Origin: Rhodospirillales bacterium
Lineage (GTDB): Bacteria; Pseudomonadota; Alphaproteobacteria; Rhodospirillales; Magnetospirillaceae
Length of the DNA stretch: 64,000 nucleotides
Assembly (NCBI GenBank): GCA_019455065.1
Contig: JACFNC010000003.1
Span: 1-64,000, forward strand
Reading direction: 5' to 3'
Each line of letters starts with the position of its first letter. The first letter of the stretch is position 1. The notes beneath the pieces were generated by a model. It saw only the letters and a list, made by a program, of their open reading frames with translations, ran no database searches and was not told the origin of the DNA. The translations under genes and the position numbers were made by a program. Shown one piece after another: positions 37,286 through 45,303 of the stretch.

Positions 37286-37888
37286 GTGGTGGCGGTCGCT
37301 TGGAAGCCTCAAGGGCTTCCAGAAGAGGATTGGTTTCGCGCCAGTCTGTACGGCTTTCTCGGGGGATTGCTTGGCGCTGCGCCCGACGAAGGCACCGTCC
37401 GCAGCTTGCGAGCAATACCTGGAGACGGGACCCCAATCGGAAGCGCTCTCCGGGATATCGCGTCGGCCGCTGCACTGCCCGTCTCGACCATTCAAAAGGA
37501 ATACGATGTCCTTTTCATAGGCCTGACTGGTGGCCAAGTGGTTCCGTTCGCCTCCTATTATCTCAGTGGTTTTCTCTTTGAGAAGCCCTTAGCCGCCCTG
37601 CGTTCGGATCTGGTCCGGCTGGGGATTGAGGCAGGCGAGAGATCGGCCGATCCCGAGGATCATATCGCGTTCCTTTTCGAGGTCATGCAAGGTTTGATCC
37701 TCGGAGCCTTCGGCGAACCCGCCGACCTGCAGAGCCAGAAGCAGTTTTTTGATGCGCATATCGGCTCTTGGGCAGACAGGCTCTTCGCGGATCTCGAGGC
37801 GGCGCCGGCCGCCGTATTCTACCGCCCGGTGGCACGGGCGGGCTCTCTTCTGTTGTCGATTGAAATGGACGCCTTCGCCATGGCGTGA
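37286..37888 (+). CDS. TorD/DmsD-family molybdoenzyme chaperone
   Basis: 200 residues from GTG 37286. All-helical redox enzyme maturation protein: WFRASLYGFLGGLLGAAPDE at the start, the motif IQKEYDVLFIGLTGGQVVPF AS (the E(x)DHxxLF-like family hallmark) near 69-90, and LFEVMQGLILGAFGEP near 130. These chaperones bind Tat signal peptides and hold apo-enzyme for molybdenum cofactor insertion. The two Tat-bearing proteins directly downstream are the evident clients. Confidence 0.85.
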   Translation: MVAVAWKPQGLPEEDWFRASLYGFLGGLLGAAPDEGTVRSLRAIPGDGTPIGSALRDIASAAALPVSTIQKEYDVLFIGLTGGQVVPFASYYLSGFLFEKPLAALRSDLVRLGIEAGERSADPEDHIAFLFEVMQGLILGAFGEPADLQSQKQFFDAHIGSWADRLFADLEAAPAAVFYRPVARAGSLLLSIEMDAFAMA

Positions 37889-37931
37889 GGCGAAACGCGT
37901 TCGCGACGCGCTCGTTAGTGGAGAGGTTGCG

Positions 37932-38138
37932 ATGAAGCAAGTCAGGAAGACGAAGGCATCGATCGGTCGGCGGGCGTTTTTGGGTGGTGTCGCGATAGGA
38001 GCCGGCGCCGCCGGCGTCGCTGCCGTCGTGTCGGCTGCCGCATCGGAGCCTGCTGGGGCGGGGAAATCGGCTCCGCCGCCGACCGGCTATCGCGAAACCG
38101 ACCATGTGCTCCGGTTCTACGAGTCGGCCAGTTTCTGA
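37932..38138 (+). CDS. Formate dehydrogenase region Tat-signal protein
   Basis: 68 residues, almost all signal peptide: IGRRAFLGGVAIGAGAAGVA is a twin-arginine motif with its hydrophobic core, followed by a short conserved tail (YRETDHVLRFYESASF). Such tiny Tat proteins are a regular part of fdh clusters (TIGR02811 type). It lies 11 bp before fdhA. The tail may interact with the alpha subunit during export; role unknown. Confidence 0.85.
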   Translation: MKQVRKTKASIGRRAFLGGVAIGAGAAGVAAVVSAAASEPAGAGKSAPPPTGYRETDHVLRFYESASF

Positions 38139-38149
38139 GGAGAACAGCC

Positions 38150-41020
38150 ATGCTCATCAAGAAGAACGATGCCGGCGGTAGGCCTCCACGTTTTGTCCAT
38201 CCGGTTGCAGGGACAGTTGGCGCGTCCGTCGACCGGCGAACCTTCTTGAAGGATGCGGGGGTGACCGCGGGCGGGGCACTCATGGCGAGCGCTATGCCAA
38301 TTGGCCGGGCGCGCAAGGCCCAGGCCGCGCCTGCCACGGCCGGGAAGGTTGATGAGATAAAGACCGTCTGCACGCATTGCTCGGTTGGCTGCACAATCGT
38401 GGCCGAGGTTCAGAATGGCGTCTGGATTGGGCAGGAACCCGGCTTCGATAGCCCGTTCAACTTAGGCGGTCATTGCGCCAAGGGCGCGTCCGTCCGTGAA
38501 CACGCCCATGGCGAGCGACGCCTGCGGTACCCAATGAAGCTCGAAGGCGGCGAGTGGAAACGTCTTTCCTGGGAAGAGGCGATAAACGAGGTTGGCGACA
38601 AGCTCCTTGCGATTCGGGAAAAAGCGGGGCCGGATTCTGTGTATTGGTTGGGTTCCGCCAAGCATTCCAACGAGCAGGCCTATCTATTCCGCAAGTTTGC
38701 GGCTTTGTGGGGCACCAATAACGTCGACCATCAGGCCCGCATCTGCCATTCGACCACCGTTGCCGGTGTCGCAAACACCTGGGGCTACGGGGCGATGACC
38801 AACTCCTACAATGACATTCACAACGCCCGCTCGATGCTGCTCATCGGTTCCAACCCCGCCGAAGCGCACCCGGTGTCGTTGCTGCATATCTTGAAGGCCA
38901 AAGAGGCCACAAATGCGCCCCTGATCGTATGCGACCCGCGCTTTACGCGGACGGCGGCCCACGCGGACGAATTCGTGCGCCACCGCCCAGGTACCGATGT
39001 GGCGCTGGTCTGGGGCATCCTCTGGCACATTTTCGAGAATGGCTGGGAGGACCAGGAGTTCCTTAAGGCACGGGTATGGGGCATGGACCAGATCCGTGCC
39101 GAGGTTAAGAAGTGGACCCCTGAAGAGACGGAACGCGTGACTGGTGTGCCGGGAAGTCAACTCCGGCGGGTGGCGCAGATTCTCGCCAACAATCGGCCGG
39201 GCACGCTGGTCTGGTGCATGGGCGGAACCCAGCATACGAACGGCAACAACAACACTCGGGCCTACTGCGTCCTCCAACTTGCCCTTGGCAACCTCGGTGT
39301 GCCTGGCGGCGGCACAAATATCTTCCGCGGTCATGACAATGTGCAGGGCGCTACGGATGTCGGGGTGCTGGCCGACACGCTCCCAGGCTATTACGGCCTG
39401 GCCGAGGGTGCGTGGAAGCATTGGGCTCGCGTATGGGACCTCGACTACGAATGGATATCCGGACGCTTCGCGGACAAGAAGCTAATGGAAAGTTCCGGTA
39501 TTCCCGTATCGCGGTGGATCGATGGCGTGCTTGAGGCCAAGGAGAATATCGACCAGCCGGAGAACATACGCGGAATGATCTTCTGGGGTCACGCCCCCAA
39601 TTCCCAGACTCGACTTCCGGAAATGAAGAAGGCGATGGAAAAGCTGGATGTATTGGTGGTCGTCGACCCTTATCCAACCATGACCGCCGTCATGCAGGAT
39701 CGAACGGATGGCTTGTACCTCCTGCCGGCTGCCACGCAATTCGAGACATACGGATCCGTGACGGCGTCCAACCGTTCGCTTCAATGGCGTGAAAAAGTGA
39801 TCGATCCGGTCTTCGAAGCGAAGGTTGATCACGAGATCATGTATCTGTTTGCGAAGAAGTTCGCGTTCGAGAAAGAACTGTTCAAGAACATTAAGATAAA
39901 TGGCAACGAGCCCCTGATCGAGGATATTACGCGCGAGTTCAATCGCGGCATGTGGACCATCGGTTACACCGGCCAGTCGCCGGAACGTTTGCGCGACCAC
40001 ATGAAGTACCAACACACCTTCGACAAGACGACCCTGCGCGCCGTAGGTGGTCCGCTCGACGGCGACTTCTACGGCTTGCCATGGCCGTGTTGGGGGCCGC
40101 CGGAAATGAAACATCCCGGCAGTGCCATTCTCTACGACACGTCGACGCCGGTGGCGAAGGGTGGGATGGGGTTCCGCGCCCGTTTCGGCGTAGAGAAGGA
40201 TGGGGACAATCTCCTGGCCGAAGGTTCCTGGCCGAGGGATTCGGAAATCAAGGATGGCTACCCCGAATTCACGATGGCCATGCTGAAGAAGTTCGGCTGG
40301 GATAAGGATCTGACACCCGACGAATTGAAAGCCGTCGAAGCGGCCGGTGGTGAGAAAGCCAATTGGAAAACCGACCTTTCCGGCGGTATCCAGCGGGTCG
40401 CCATCAAGCATGGCTGCGCCCCCTATGGCAACGCCAAGGCACGCACTGTCGTCTGGAATTTCCCCGATCCGGTCCCGCTGCATCGCGAGCCGCTCTACAC
40501 ACCACGCCGCGATCTGGTTGCTGACTACCCAACCTACGACGACAAGAAGTTCTGGCGCGTACCGACTCTCTACGCCTCGATTCAAAAGAAGGACTTCTCC
40601 AAGGACTTCCCGCTGATCCTCACATCGGGGCGCTTGGTGGAGTATGAGGGCGGCGGTGACGAGAGCCGAGCAAATCCGTGGTTGGCCGAATTGCAGCAGG
40701 AGATGTTCTGCGAGGTCAATCCGTATGATGCCAACAACGTTGGCATCAGGGATGGCCAGTGGATCTGGGTGATTGGTCCCGAAGGCGGTCGTGTCAAGGT
40801 CAAGGCGATGCTGACCGAGCGCGTCGGTCGCGGCGTGGCCTTCATGCCGTTCCACTTCGGCGGCTGGTTCCAAGGCGAGGACCGGCGCAGCAAGTATCCC
40901 GCGGGCGCCGACCCCTATGTCCTCGGGGAAGCGTCAAACACGGCGCAGACCTATGGATACGACTCGGTGACCCAGATGCAGGAGACGAAGACGACCATGT
41001 GCCGCATCGAAGCCGCCTAG
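38150..41020 (+). CDS. fdhA: Formate dehydrogenase alpha (molybdenum) subunit
   Basis: 956 residues. Tat motif DRRTFLKDAGVTAGGAL at about 28-45. [4Fe-4S] site CTHCSVGCTIVAEV with the last Cys in GGHCAKGAS. The catalytic site reads RICHSTTVAGVANTWGYGAM, with Cys in place of selenocysteine, so no SECIS is needed. Molybdopterin-binding parts follow (LLIGSNPAEAHP, VWCMGGTQHTNGNNN, LTSGRLVEYEGGG). It oxidises formate in the periplasm and passes electrons through beta and gamma to quinone. First structural gene of fdhA-fdh3B-lipoprotein-fdoI. Confidence 0.95.
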   Translation: MLIKKNDAGGRPPRFVHPVAGTVGASVDRRTFLKDAGVTAGGALMASAMPIGRARKAQAAPATAGKVDEIKTVCTHCSVGCTIVAEVQNGVWIGQEPGFDSPFNLGGHCAKGASVREHAHGERRLRYPMKLEGGEWKRLSWEEAINEVGDKLLAIREKAGPDSVYWLGSAKHSNEQAYLFRKFAALWGTNNVDHQARICHSTTVAGVANTWGYGAMTNSYNDIHNARSMLLIGSNPAEAHPVSLLHILKAKEATNAPLIVCDPRFTRTAAHADEFVRHRPGTDVALVWGILWHIFENGWEDQEFLKARVWGMDQIRAEVKKWTPEETERVTGVPGSQLRRVAQILANNRPGTLVWCMGGTQHTNGNNNTRAYCVLQLALGNLGVPGGGTNIFRGHDNVQGATDVGVLADTLPGYYGLAEGAWKHWARVWDLDYEWISGRFADKKLMESSGIPVSRWIDGVLEAKENIDQPENIRGMIFWGHAPNSQTRLPEMKKAMEKLDVLVVVDPYPTMTAVMQDRTDGLYLLPAATQFETYGSVTASNRSLQWREKVIDPVFEAKVDHEIMYLFAKKFAFEKELFKNIKINGNEPLIEDITREFNRGMWTIGYTGQSPERLRDHMKYQHTFDKTTLRAVGGPLDGDFYGLPWPCWGPPEMKHPGSAILYDTSTPVAKGGMGFRARFGVEKDGDNLLAEGSWPRDSEIKDGYPEFTMAMLKKFGWDKDLTPDELKAVEAAGGEKANWKTDLSGGIQRVAIKHGCAPYGNAKARTVVWNFPDPVPLHREPLYTPRRDLVADYPTYDDKKFWRVPTLYASIQKKDFSKDFPLILTSGRLVEYEGGGDESRANPWLAELQQEMFCEVNPYDANNVGIRDGQWIWVIGPEGGRVKVKAMLTERVGRGVAFMPFHFGGWFQGEDRRSKYPAGADPYVLGEASNTAQTYGYDSVTQMQETKTTMCRIEAA

Positions 41021-41030
41021 GAGGTGAACC

Positions 41031-41630
41031 ATGGCCCGCATGAAGTTCCTTTGCGACTCCGAGCGCTGTATCGAGTGCAACGCCTGCGTGACCGCATGCA
41101 AGAACGAGCACGAAGTGCCTTGGGGAATCAACCGCCGACGAGTGGTGACCATCAATGATGGAGAGCCCGGAGAGCGGTCGATCTCGGTGGCATGCATGCA
41201 TTGTTCCGACGCACCCTGCATGGCCGTTTGCCCGGTCGACTGCATCTATTCCACTGATGATGGGGTCGTGTTGCACTCCAAGGATTTGTGCATCGGATGC
41301 GGATATTGCTTGTTCGCCTGTCCCTTCGGGGCACCGCAGTTTCCGACCGCTGGCAACTTCGGCAGCCGCGGCAAGATGGACAAGTGCACGTTCTGCGCTG
41401 GAGGGCCGGAAGAGGATGCCTCTGCCGCCGAGTTCCAGAAATACGGCCGGAATCGTTTGGCCGAAGGTAAGTTACCTATCTGCGCCGAAATGTGCTCAAC
41501 CAAGGCGTTGCTGGCCGGTGACGGTGACGTCATCTCGAACATTTACCGCGAACGTGTGGTCTCGCGCGGATTTGGGTCTGGTGCTTGGGGATGGGGCACC
41601 GCCTACGAACTTAAGGGCGGTCGCACGTGA
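41031..41630 (+). CDS. fdh3B: Formate dehydrogenase beta (iron-sulfur) subunit
   Basis: 199 residues. Four Cys clusters: CIECNACVTACKNEHE, CMHCSDAPCMAVCPVDCI, CIGCGYCLFACPFGAPQF, and KCTFCAGG with CAEMCSTKALL. It carries electrons from alpha to the gamma cytochrome. There is no C-terminal membrane helix, so it is the short FDH3-type beta, shorter than E. coli FdnH. Starts 10 bp after fdhA with GGAGGTGAACC. Confidence 0.94.
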   Translation: MARMKFLCDSERCIECNACVTACKNEHEVPWGINRRRVVTINDGEPGERSISVACMHCSDAPCMAVCPVDCIYSTDDGVVLHSKDLCIGCGYCLFACPFGAPQFPTAGNFGSRGKMDKCTFCAGGPEEDASAAEFQKYGRNRLAEGKLPICAEMCSTKALLAGDGDVISNIYRERVVSRGFGSGAWGWGTAYELKGGRT

Positions 41631-41893
41631 CGTCAGCCGGGTTCCGGTGGCTGGTGCTTGCCGTTGCGTTGGCGGCCGTAGCTGGGTGTCGGGCGGAGGA
41701 GCAAGGCCGCCCGCTGAGCTACGATAAGGGAACTTATGGTGGCCCCCGGGATGCTGCACTCTCGGAAGCCACGCGGCATGCCCTGGCGGAACGAGCCTTG
41801 CAATCAATTGGGCTGGATCAGAGAACGCGGTCCGCCGTGAGTCCCGCCGTCCCGGGATCGACCGTCCGACCGCCGGTACAACCCTCCGGCTAG
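41627..41893 (+). CDS. Small putative lipoprotein of the fdh operon
   Basis: 88 residues from GTG 41627, overlapping the fdh3B stop by 4 bp. Signal peptide with lipobox AVAGC (Cys at residue 21). The mature part has YDKGTYGGPRDAALSEATRH, a stretch that recurs in proteins encoded between fdh beta and gamma genes. Probably tethered to a membrane near the enzyme; function unknown. Confidence 0.72.
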   Translation: MTSAGFRWLVLAVALAAVAGCRAEEQGRPLSYDKGTYGGPRDAALSEATRHALAERALQSIGLDQRTRSAVSPAVPGSTVRPPVQPSG

Positions 41894-41907
41894 CATCGAC
41901 CCGAGGA

Positions 41908-42921
41908 ATGGGAAACGCGATGACGGTTCTAGCAAGGTTGCTGTTGGCGTCACTCCTGACCGTGGGTTTGGAACTGGGAGCCTGGAACCTATCGGCCGTC
42001 GAGGCCGCAGCGCAGACGGTCGGAGAGGTTCCGGGAAATACATTAGGCAACCGTTCGGACAGCGAGTTCTGGCGCGGCATTCGGTCCGGTCAAACAGGTT
42101 CCGTATCCACCCCCGATGAGCGAGCGGGTGTGCTGATCCAATCGGAGGGGGACAACTGGCGAGCCCGCCGCAACGGACCGGTTTCGACCTACGGGGCGTG
42201 GCTGATGTTAACGGCTGTGGTCTTGGTGGCGGCCTTCTTCGCCGTGCGCGGGCGCATTAGGATTGATGGTGGGTGGTCTGGGCGGACGATCTTACGGTTC
42301 ACCCTGCTCGAGCGCTTCGGCCACTGGCTCACGGCGATTTCGTTTCTGATCCTGGCCTTGACCGGCCTAAATATTCTCTACGGAAGATACGTCTTCTTGC
42401 CATTGATCGGGCCCGAAGCTTTCGCGGCGGTAACGTTGGCCGGAAAGTATGCGCATCATTACGTGGCTTTCGCGTTCATGGCTGGATTGCTGCTCATCTT
42501 CGTACTTTGGGTGCGCCAAAATCTGCCGGATCGTTACGACTTAGGTTGGGTTGCGAAGGGCGGGGGATTGCTGCGGCGTGGAGTGCATCCGCCAGCGGGC
42601 AAGTTCAATTTCGGCCAGAAGATCGTTTTCTGGGGTGTCGCTCTGGGAGGGGTGGCGGTGTCCCTCACAGGCATCAACCTCATGTTTCCGTTCACGTTCA
42701 CGGATCTGGCGGGGCTCCAGACCGCGCAGCTTGCGCACTCCATCGCGGCGATCGTTCTTACCGCGCTGATCATCGGACACATCTATATCGGGACATTGGG
42801 CATGGAGGGCGCCGTGGACGCGATGCTCAGCGGCCGCGTAGACGAAAACTGGGCCCGCGAGCATCACAGTGCCTGGGTGGAGGAGACACGGGGGCGGCAC
42901 GGCGGATCACCCGCCGAGTAG
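41908..42921 (+). CDS. fdoI: Formate dehydrogenase gamma subunit (cytochrome b556)
   Basis: 337 residues. A signal peptide (TVLARLLLASLLTVGLELGA) precedes a periplasmic stretch (residues 30-90) and then four membrane spans, about 93-112, 133-160, 180-203 and 240-300. Candidate heme and quinone residues are the His in LERFGHWLTAI, KYAHHYVAF and IIGHIYIGTLGMEG. It anchors the enzyme and reduces quinone. ATG 41920 is an alternative start. Confidence 0.92.
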   Translation: MGNAMTVLARLLLASLLTVGLELGAWNLSAVEAAAQTVGEVPGNTLGNRSDSEFWRGIRSGQTGSVSTPDERAGVLIQSEGDNWRARRNGPVSTYGAWLMLTAVVLVAAFFAVRGRIRIDGGWSGRTILRFTLLERFGHWLTAISFLILALTGLNILYGRYVFLPLIGPEAFAAVTLAGKYAHHYVAFAFMAGLLLIFVLWVRQNLPDRYDLGWVAKGGGLLRRGVHPPAGKFNFGQKIVFWGVALGGVAVSLTGINLMFPFTFTDLAGLQTAQLAHSIAAIVLTALIIGHIYIGTLGMEGAVDAMLSGRVDENWAREHHSAWVEETRGRHGGSPAE

Positions 42922-42924
42922 GGG

Positions 42925-43137
42925 TCACAGGTCCTCGATTGCTTTCTTGATCTTGGCCGACTCCCGGTTACGCGCCATGGAGCGGAGAACGGACTGTGGA
43001 AAATTCTTTTCTTCGCTGACGAACTTGAACCGGCCGGCGAGAACGCATCCTTTCATTCCAGGATCACATCTCTGGCCGGAAACATGCATGCAATTTCCCT
43101 TGTATTCATGGGGACAGCCCCAGCCGCTCATCGGCAA
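42925..43137 (-). CDS. Cys-rich mini-protein convergent to the fdh operon
   Basis: 70 residues. Four Cys in the first half (GCPHEYKGNCMHVSGQRC, then DPGMKGCVLAG) could bind a metal or cluster; the second half is basic and helical (VLRSMARNRESAKIKKAIED). Its stop is 3 bp from the fdoI stop. Similar Cys-rich small proteins accompany other fdh loci as far as I recall. Function unknown. Confidence 0.65.
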   Translation of the reverse strand: MPMSGWGCPHEYKGNCMHVSGQRCDPGMKGCVLAGRFKFVSEEKNFPQSVLRSMARNRESAKIKKAIEDL

Positions 43138-43207
43138 CTCCCTTACTCGCGCGGCAATAGTATGGCGAACCTCGGTTGGGACCGCAAACGGACTGTGGCT
43201 GCGTTGT

Positions 43208-43459
43208 TTACAGGCCTGCTGCGCTGATCATGCCGGAGATGACGCCGATCAAGACCAAAGCGGCCACCGCTCCCCCCAACAGCCAGGTCGTTGTTGTCGG
43301 CGGCCGACGTTCGGCGCCAACACGCATCGGCTCGATCGCGGTGGGCATTCGTCCGGATGCCTCGGCATCGGTGGGTAAGGGCGCAACCGCCGGATCCTCT
43401 GCCGCGGTCTTTTCCCCGCGCAAACCAGCAACAGCCTGTTCTTCTTCTCCACCCGTCAT
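43208..43459 (-). CDS. Small tail-anchored protein, unknown
   Basis: About 83 residues from ATG 43459 (GTG 43468 possible). A charged, disordered N-terminal part (TGGEEEQAVAGLRGEKTAAE) and one C-terminal membrane helix (TTWLLGGAVAALVLIGVISG). No known domain. It follows the 43465-43710 gene within a few bases and shares its strand, so they form a pair. Confidence 0.55.
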   Translation of the reverse strand: MTGGEEEQAVAGLRGEKTAAEDPAVAPLPTDAEASGRMPTAIEPMRVGAERRPPTTTTWLLGGAVAALVLIGVISGMISAAGL

Positions 43460-43464
43460 CGGCC

Positions 43465-43710
43465 TCACCTAGGCGCCGTCAATCGGGCCTGCGCATCACT
43501 CCGATCGAAGACGGCCGGCGGCTTCCAAGCTTGGTGGAGGTTCCAGCCTGTGAGGCGGTCGACCTCGGTGACGAGCACGAGCATGTCGCGGGGCTGGAGA
43601 GAATGGTTGAATGCGAGATCAACGCATTTGTCGAGGGCTTGCTGACCGTCTTGCGCCGTGTTGGTGACGAGCCGGGCCATTTCGACGATTAAATGGGTCT
43701 GACTGTGCAT
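43465..43710 (-). CDS. Small hypothetical protein upstream of the tail-anchored gene
   Basis: 81 residues with a strong ribosome site (GGGAGGAGGA before the ATG at 43710). The first half is helical (VEMARLVTNTAQDGQQALDK), followed by HSLQPRDMLVLVTEVDRLTG and a Pro-rich end. Soluble. No family recognised. The 147 bp up to the divergent CAP/RTX gene would hold both promoters. Confidence 0.55.
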   Translation of the reverse strand: MHSQTHLIVEMARLVTNTAQDGQQALDKCVDLAFNHSLQPRDMLVLVTEVDRLTGWNLHQAWKPPAVFDRSDAQARLTAPR

Positions 43711-43857
43711 TCCTCCTCCCGGTTCTACCGTTCGCCCAGGATAAACGCTATTTTGCGCTGCCGAGTTCCATGATCGAAGCTGGCGACCGGCCTTTACGTT
43801 CTCGAAACTCTCTCAAGCTATCAGTAGCTGCCTAAGCCCTGCCCTCGAGGTTCCTAC

Positions 43858-45303
43858 ATGGCCCAGCCTTCCGCCTACGAACAATTCCTGCTCGAACTCA
43901 TCAACCGGGGCCGTCTCGATCCTCTCGCCGAAGCGGTGCGGTACCAGAACGATCTGAACGAAGGCTTGGATCCTGGGACGATCTCATCCTCGGCCAAGCA
44001 GCCGCTGGCCTGGAACGGCGAACTTGCCGATGGCGCGCGCGCCCATAGTGCCTGGATGCTGGACGTAGACATGTTCTCCCACTCAGGTATCGGCGGGAGT
44101 AGTCCGGGCAATCGAATGGCCGCTGCCGGTTATGAATTCACAGGCTCGTGGGCCTGGGGGGAGAATATCGCTTGGGCCGGTACGACGGGATCGCCCGATG
44201 TCGCTCGCTATGTGGAGATCGAGCATGAGGGTCTCTTCTTGAGCGAGGGGCATCGCCTGAACACAATGAACGGGAATTTCCAGGAAATTGGTCTGGGCGT
44301 TACTCAGGGAATCTTCACAAGTGACGGAGCTGGTTTCAATGCCGTCATGACAACGGAGAACTTCGCGCGTTCCGGCAGCAAGCAGTTCCTGACGGGAGTA
44401 GCGTTTTCCGACCTGAACGGCGACAACTTCTATTCTCCAGGCGAGGGATTGGCCGGCGTATCGTTCACCGCCCGCGACTTGAGCGGCCAAGTCCATTCTG
44501 CGACGTCCATGGACGCTGGCGGATATCAACAGACGATGGCGAGCGGGGACTATACCGTCACGATTGGCGGTGTCGGACTATCCAATGACCTTCAGGTCGG
44601 TATCACTCTCGGAAGCGAAAACCTAAAGCTCGATCTCGTTGGCGACGGCGCAGTTGCGTGCTCGGGAAGTCTGGTGATGGGGATAAACGTGCGTGACGGG
44701 ATTCTCCTCGGCACGGCCGAGTCCTGCGCCCACGGCAACACGTTGGACAACCTGATCGAGGGTAATAGTGGTGCCAATCTCCTCAAAGGCAATGGTGGCG
44801 CCGACAATATTCGGGGCAATGCTGGTAATGATCGTATTTACGGCGGTGCCGGCGAGGATCTCCTGTCCGGTGGACAAGGAAAGGACTTTCTGTCCGGCGG
44901 GGAGGGTGCCGATCGGCTGACGGGCGGGGAAGGTGGCGATTATCTTTTTGGCGGAGAAGGGAGCGATGTCTTCGTCTATGAGGCCACAACCGATTCCTGT
45001 TTGGCCGGGGGGATGGACCGAATCTATGACTTCGTCTGCGGCATAGATAAGATCGACGTCTTGGATGCCAACCTCGCCGCCGGTCTCAGCAGCCAGTCGC
45101 TGGCGGCAGACCGTTATGCGGACATCTATTTCGCAATGGAGGGCGTCGCCGCCAATGCGATGGTCGAGGTCGACGTCACGACGGGGGCCAAGCGCGGAAC
45201 CTACCTTTTCGTCAATGACGGCTCGTCGGCCATCAGTTCTTCGGACATGTTGGTCGGCCTGGCGGGGATCACCGGCTCATTGTCCCTATCGGATTTCATT
45301 TGA
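43858..45303 (+). CDS. Secreted CAP (SCP/PR1) domain protein with RTX calcium repeats
   Basis: 481 residues, no N-terminal signal, as expected for type I secretion. CAP domain, about 1-175: YEQFLLELINRGRLDPLAEA, then HSAWMLDVDMFSHSG, WGENIAWAG and EGHRLNTMNGNFQEIGLGV, with the His/Glu site kept. Residues 180-240 look like a Cna-B/SdrD-like beta domain (AFSDLNGDNFYSPGEGLAG). Residues about 285-375 are RTX nonapeptides (GGAGEDLLSGGQGKDFLSGG). The C-terminal segment ends in hydrophobic SLSDFI, a usual ABC-exporter signal. No exporter genes are near. Convergent with the MFS gene; the two coding ends overlap by 8 bp. Confidence 0.85.
   Translation: MAQPSAYEQFLLELINRGRLDPLAEAVRYQNDLNEGLDPGTISSSAKQPLAWNGELADGARAHSAWMLDVDMFSHSGIGGSSPGNRMAAAGYEFTGSWAWGENIAWAGTTGSPDVARYVEIEHEGLFLSEGHRLNTMNGNFQEIGLGVTQGIFTSDGAGFNAVMTTENFARSGSKQFLTGVAFSDLNGDNFYSPGEGLAGVSFTARDLSGQVHSATSMDAGGYQQTMASGDYTVTIGGVGLSNDLQVGITLGSENLKLDLVGDGAVACSGSLVMGINVRDGILLGTAESCAHGNTLDNLIEGNSGANLLKGNGGADNIRGNAGNDRIYGGAGEDLLSGGQGKDFLSGGEGADRLTGGEGGDYLFGGEGSDVFVYEATTDSCLAGGMDRIYDFVCGIDKIDVLDANLAAGLSSQSLAADRYADIYFAMEGVAANAMVEVDVTTGAKRGTYLFVNDGSSAISSSDMLVGLAGITGSLSLSDFI

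Noticed and set aside
38756-38780. Selenocysteine formate dehydrogenase
   Set aside because: The catalytic position is a Cys codon in RICHSTTV, and the frame has no internal TGA.
39482-40873. 463-codon minus-strand frame inside fdhA
   Set aside because: Antisense to a strongly conserved gene; no recognisable domain and no ribosome site.
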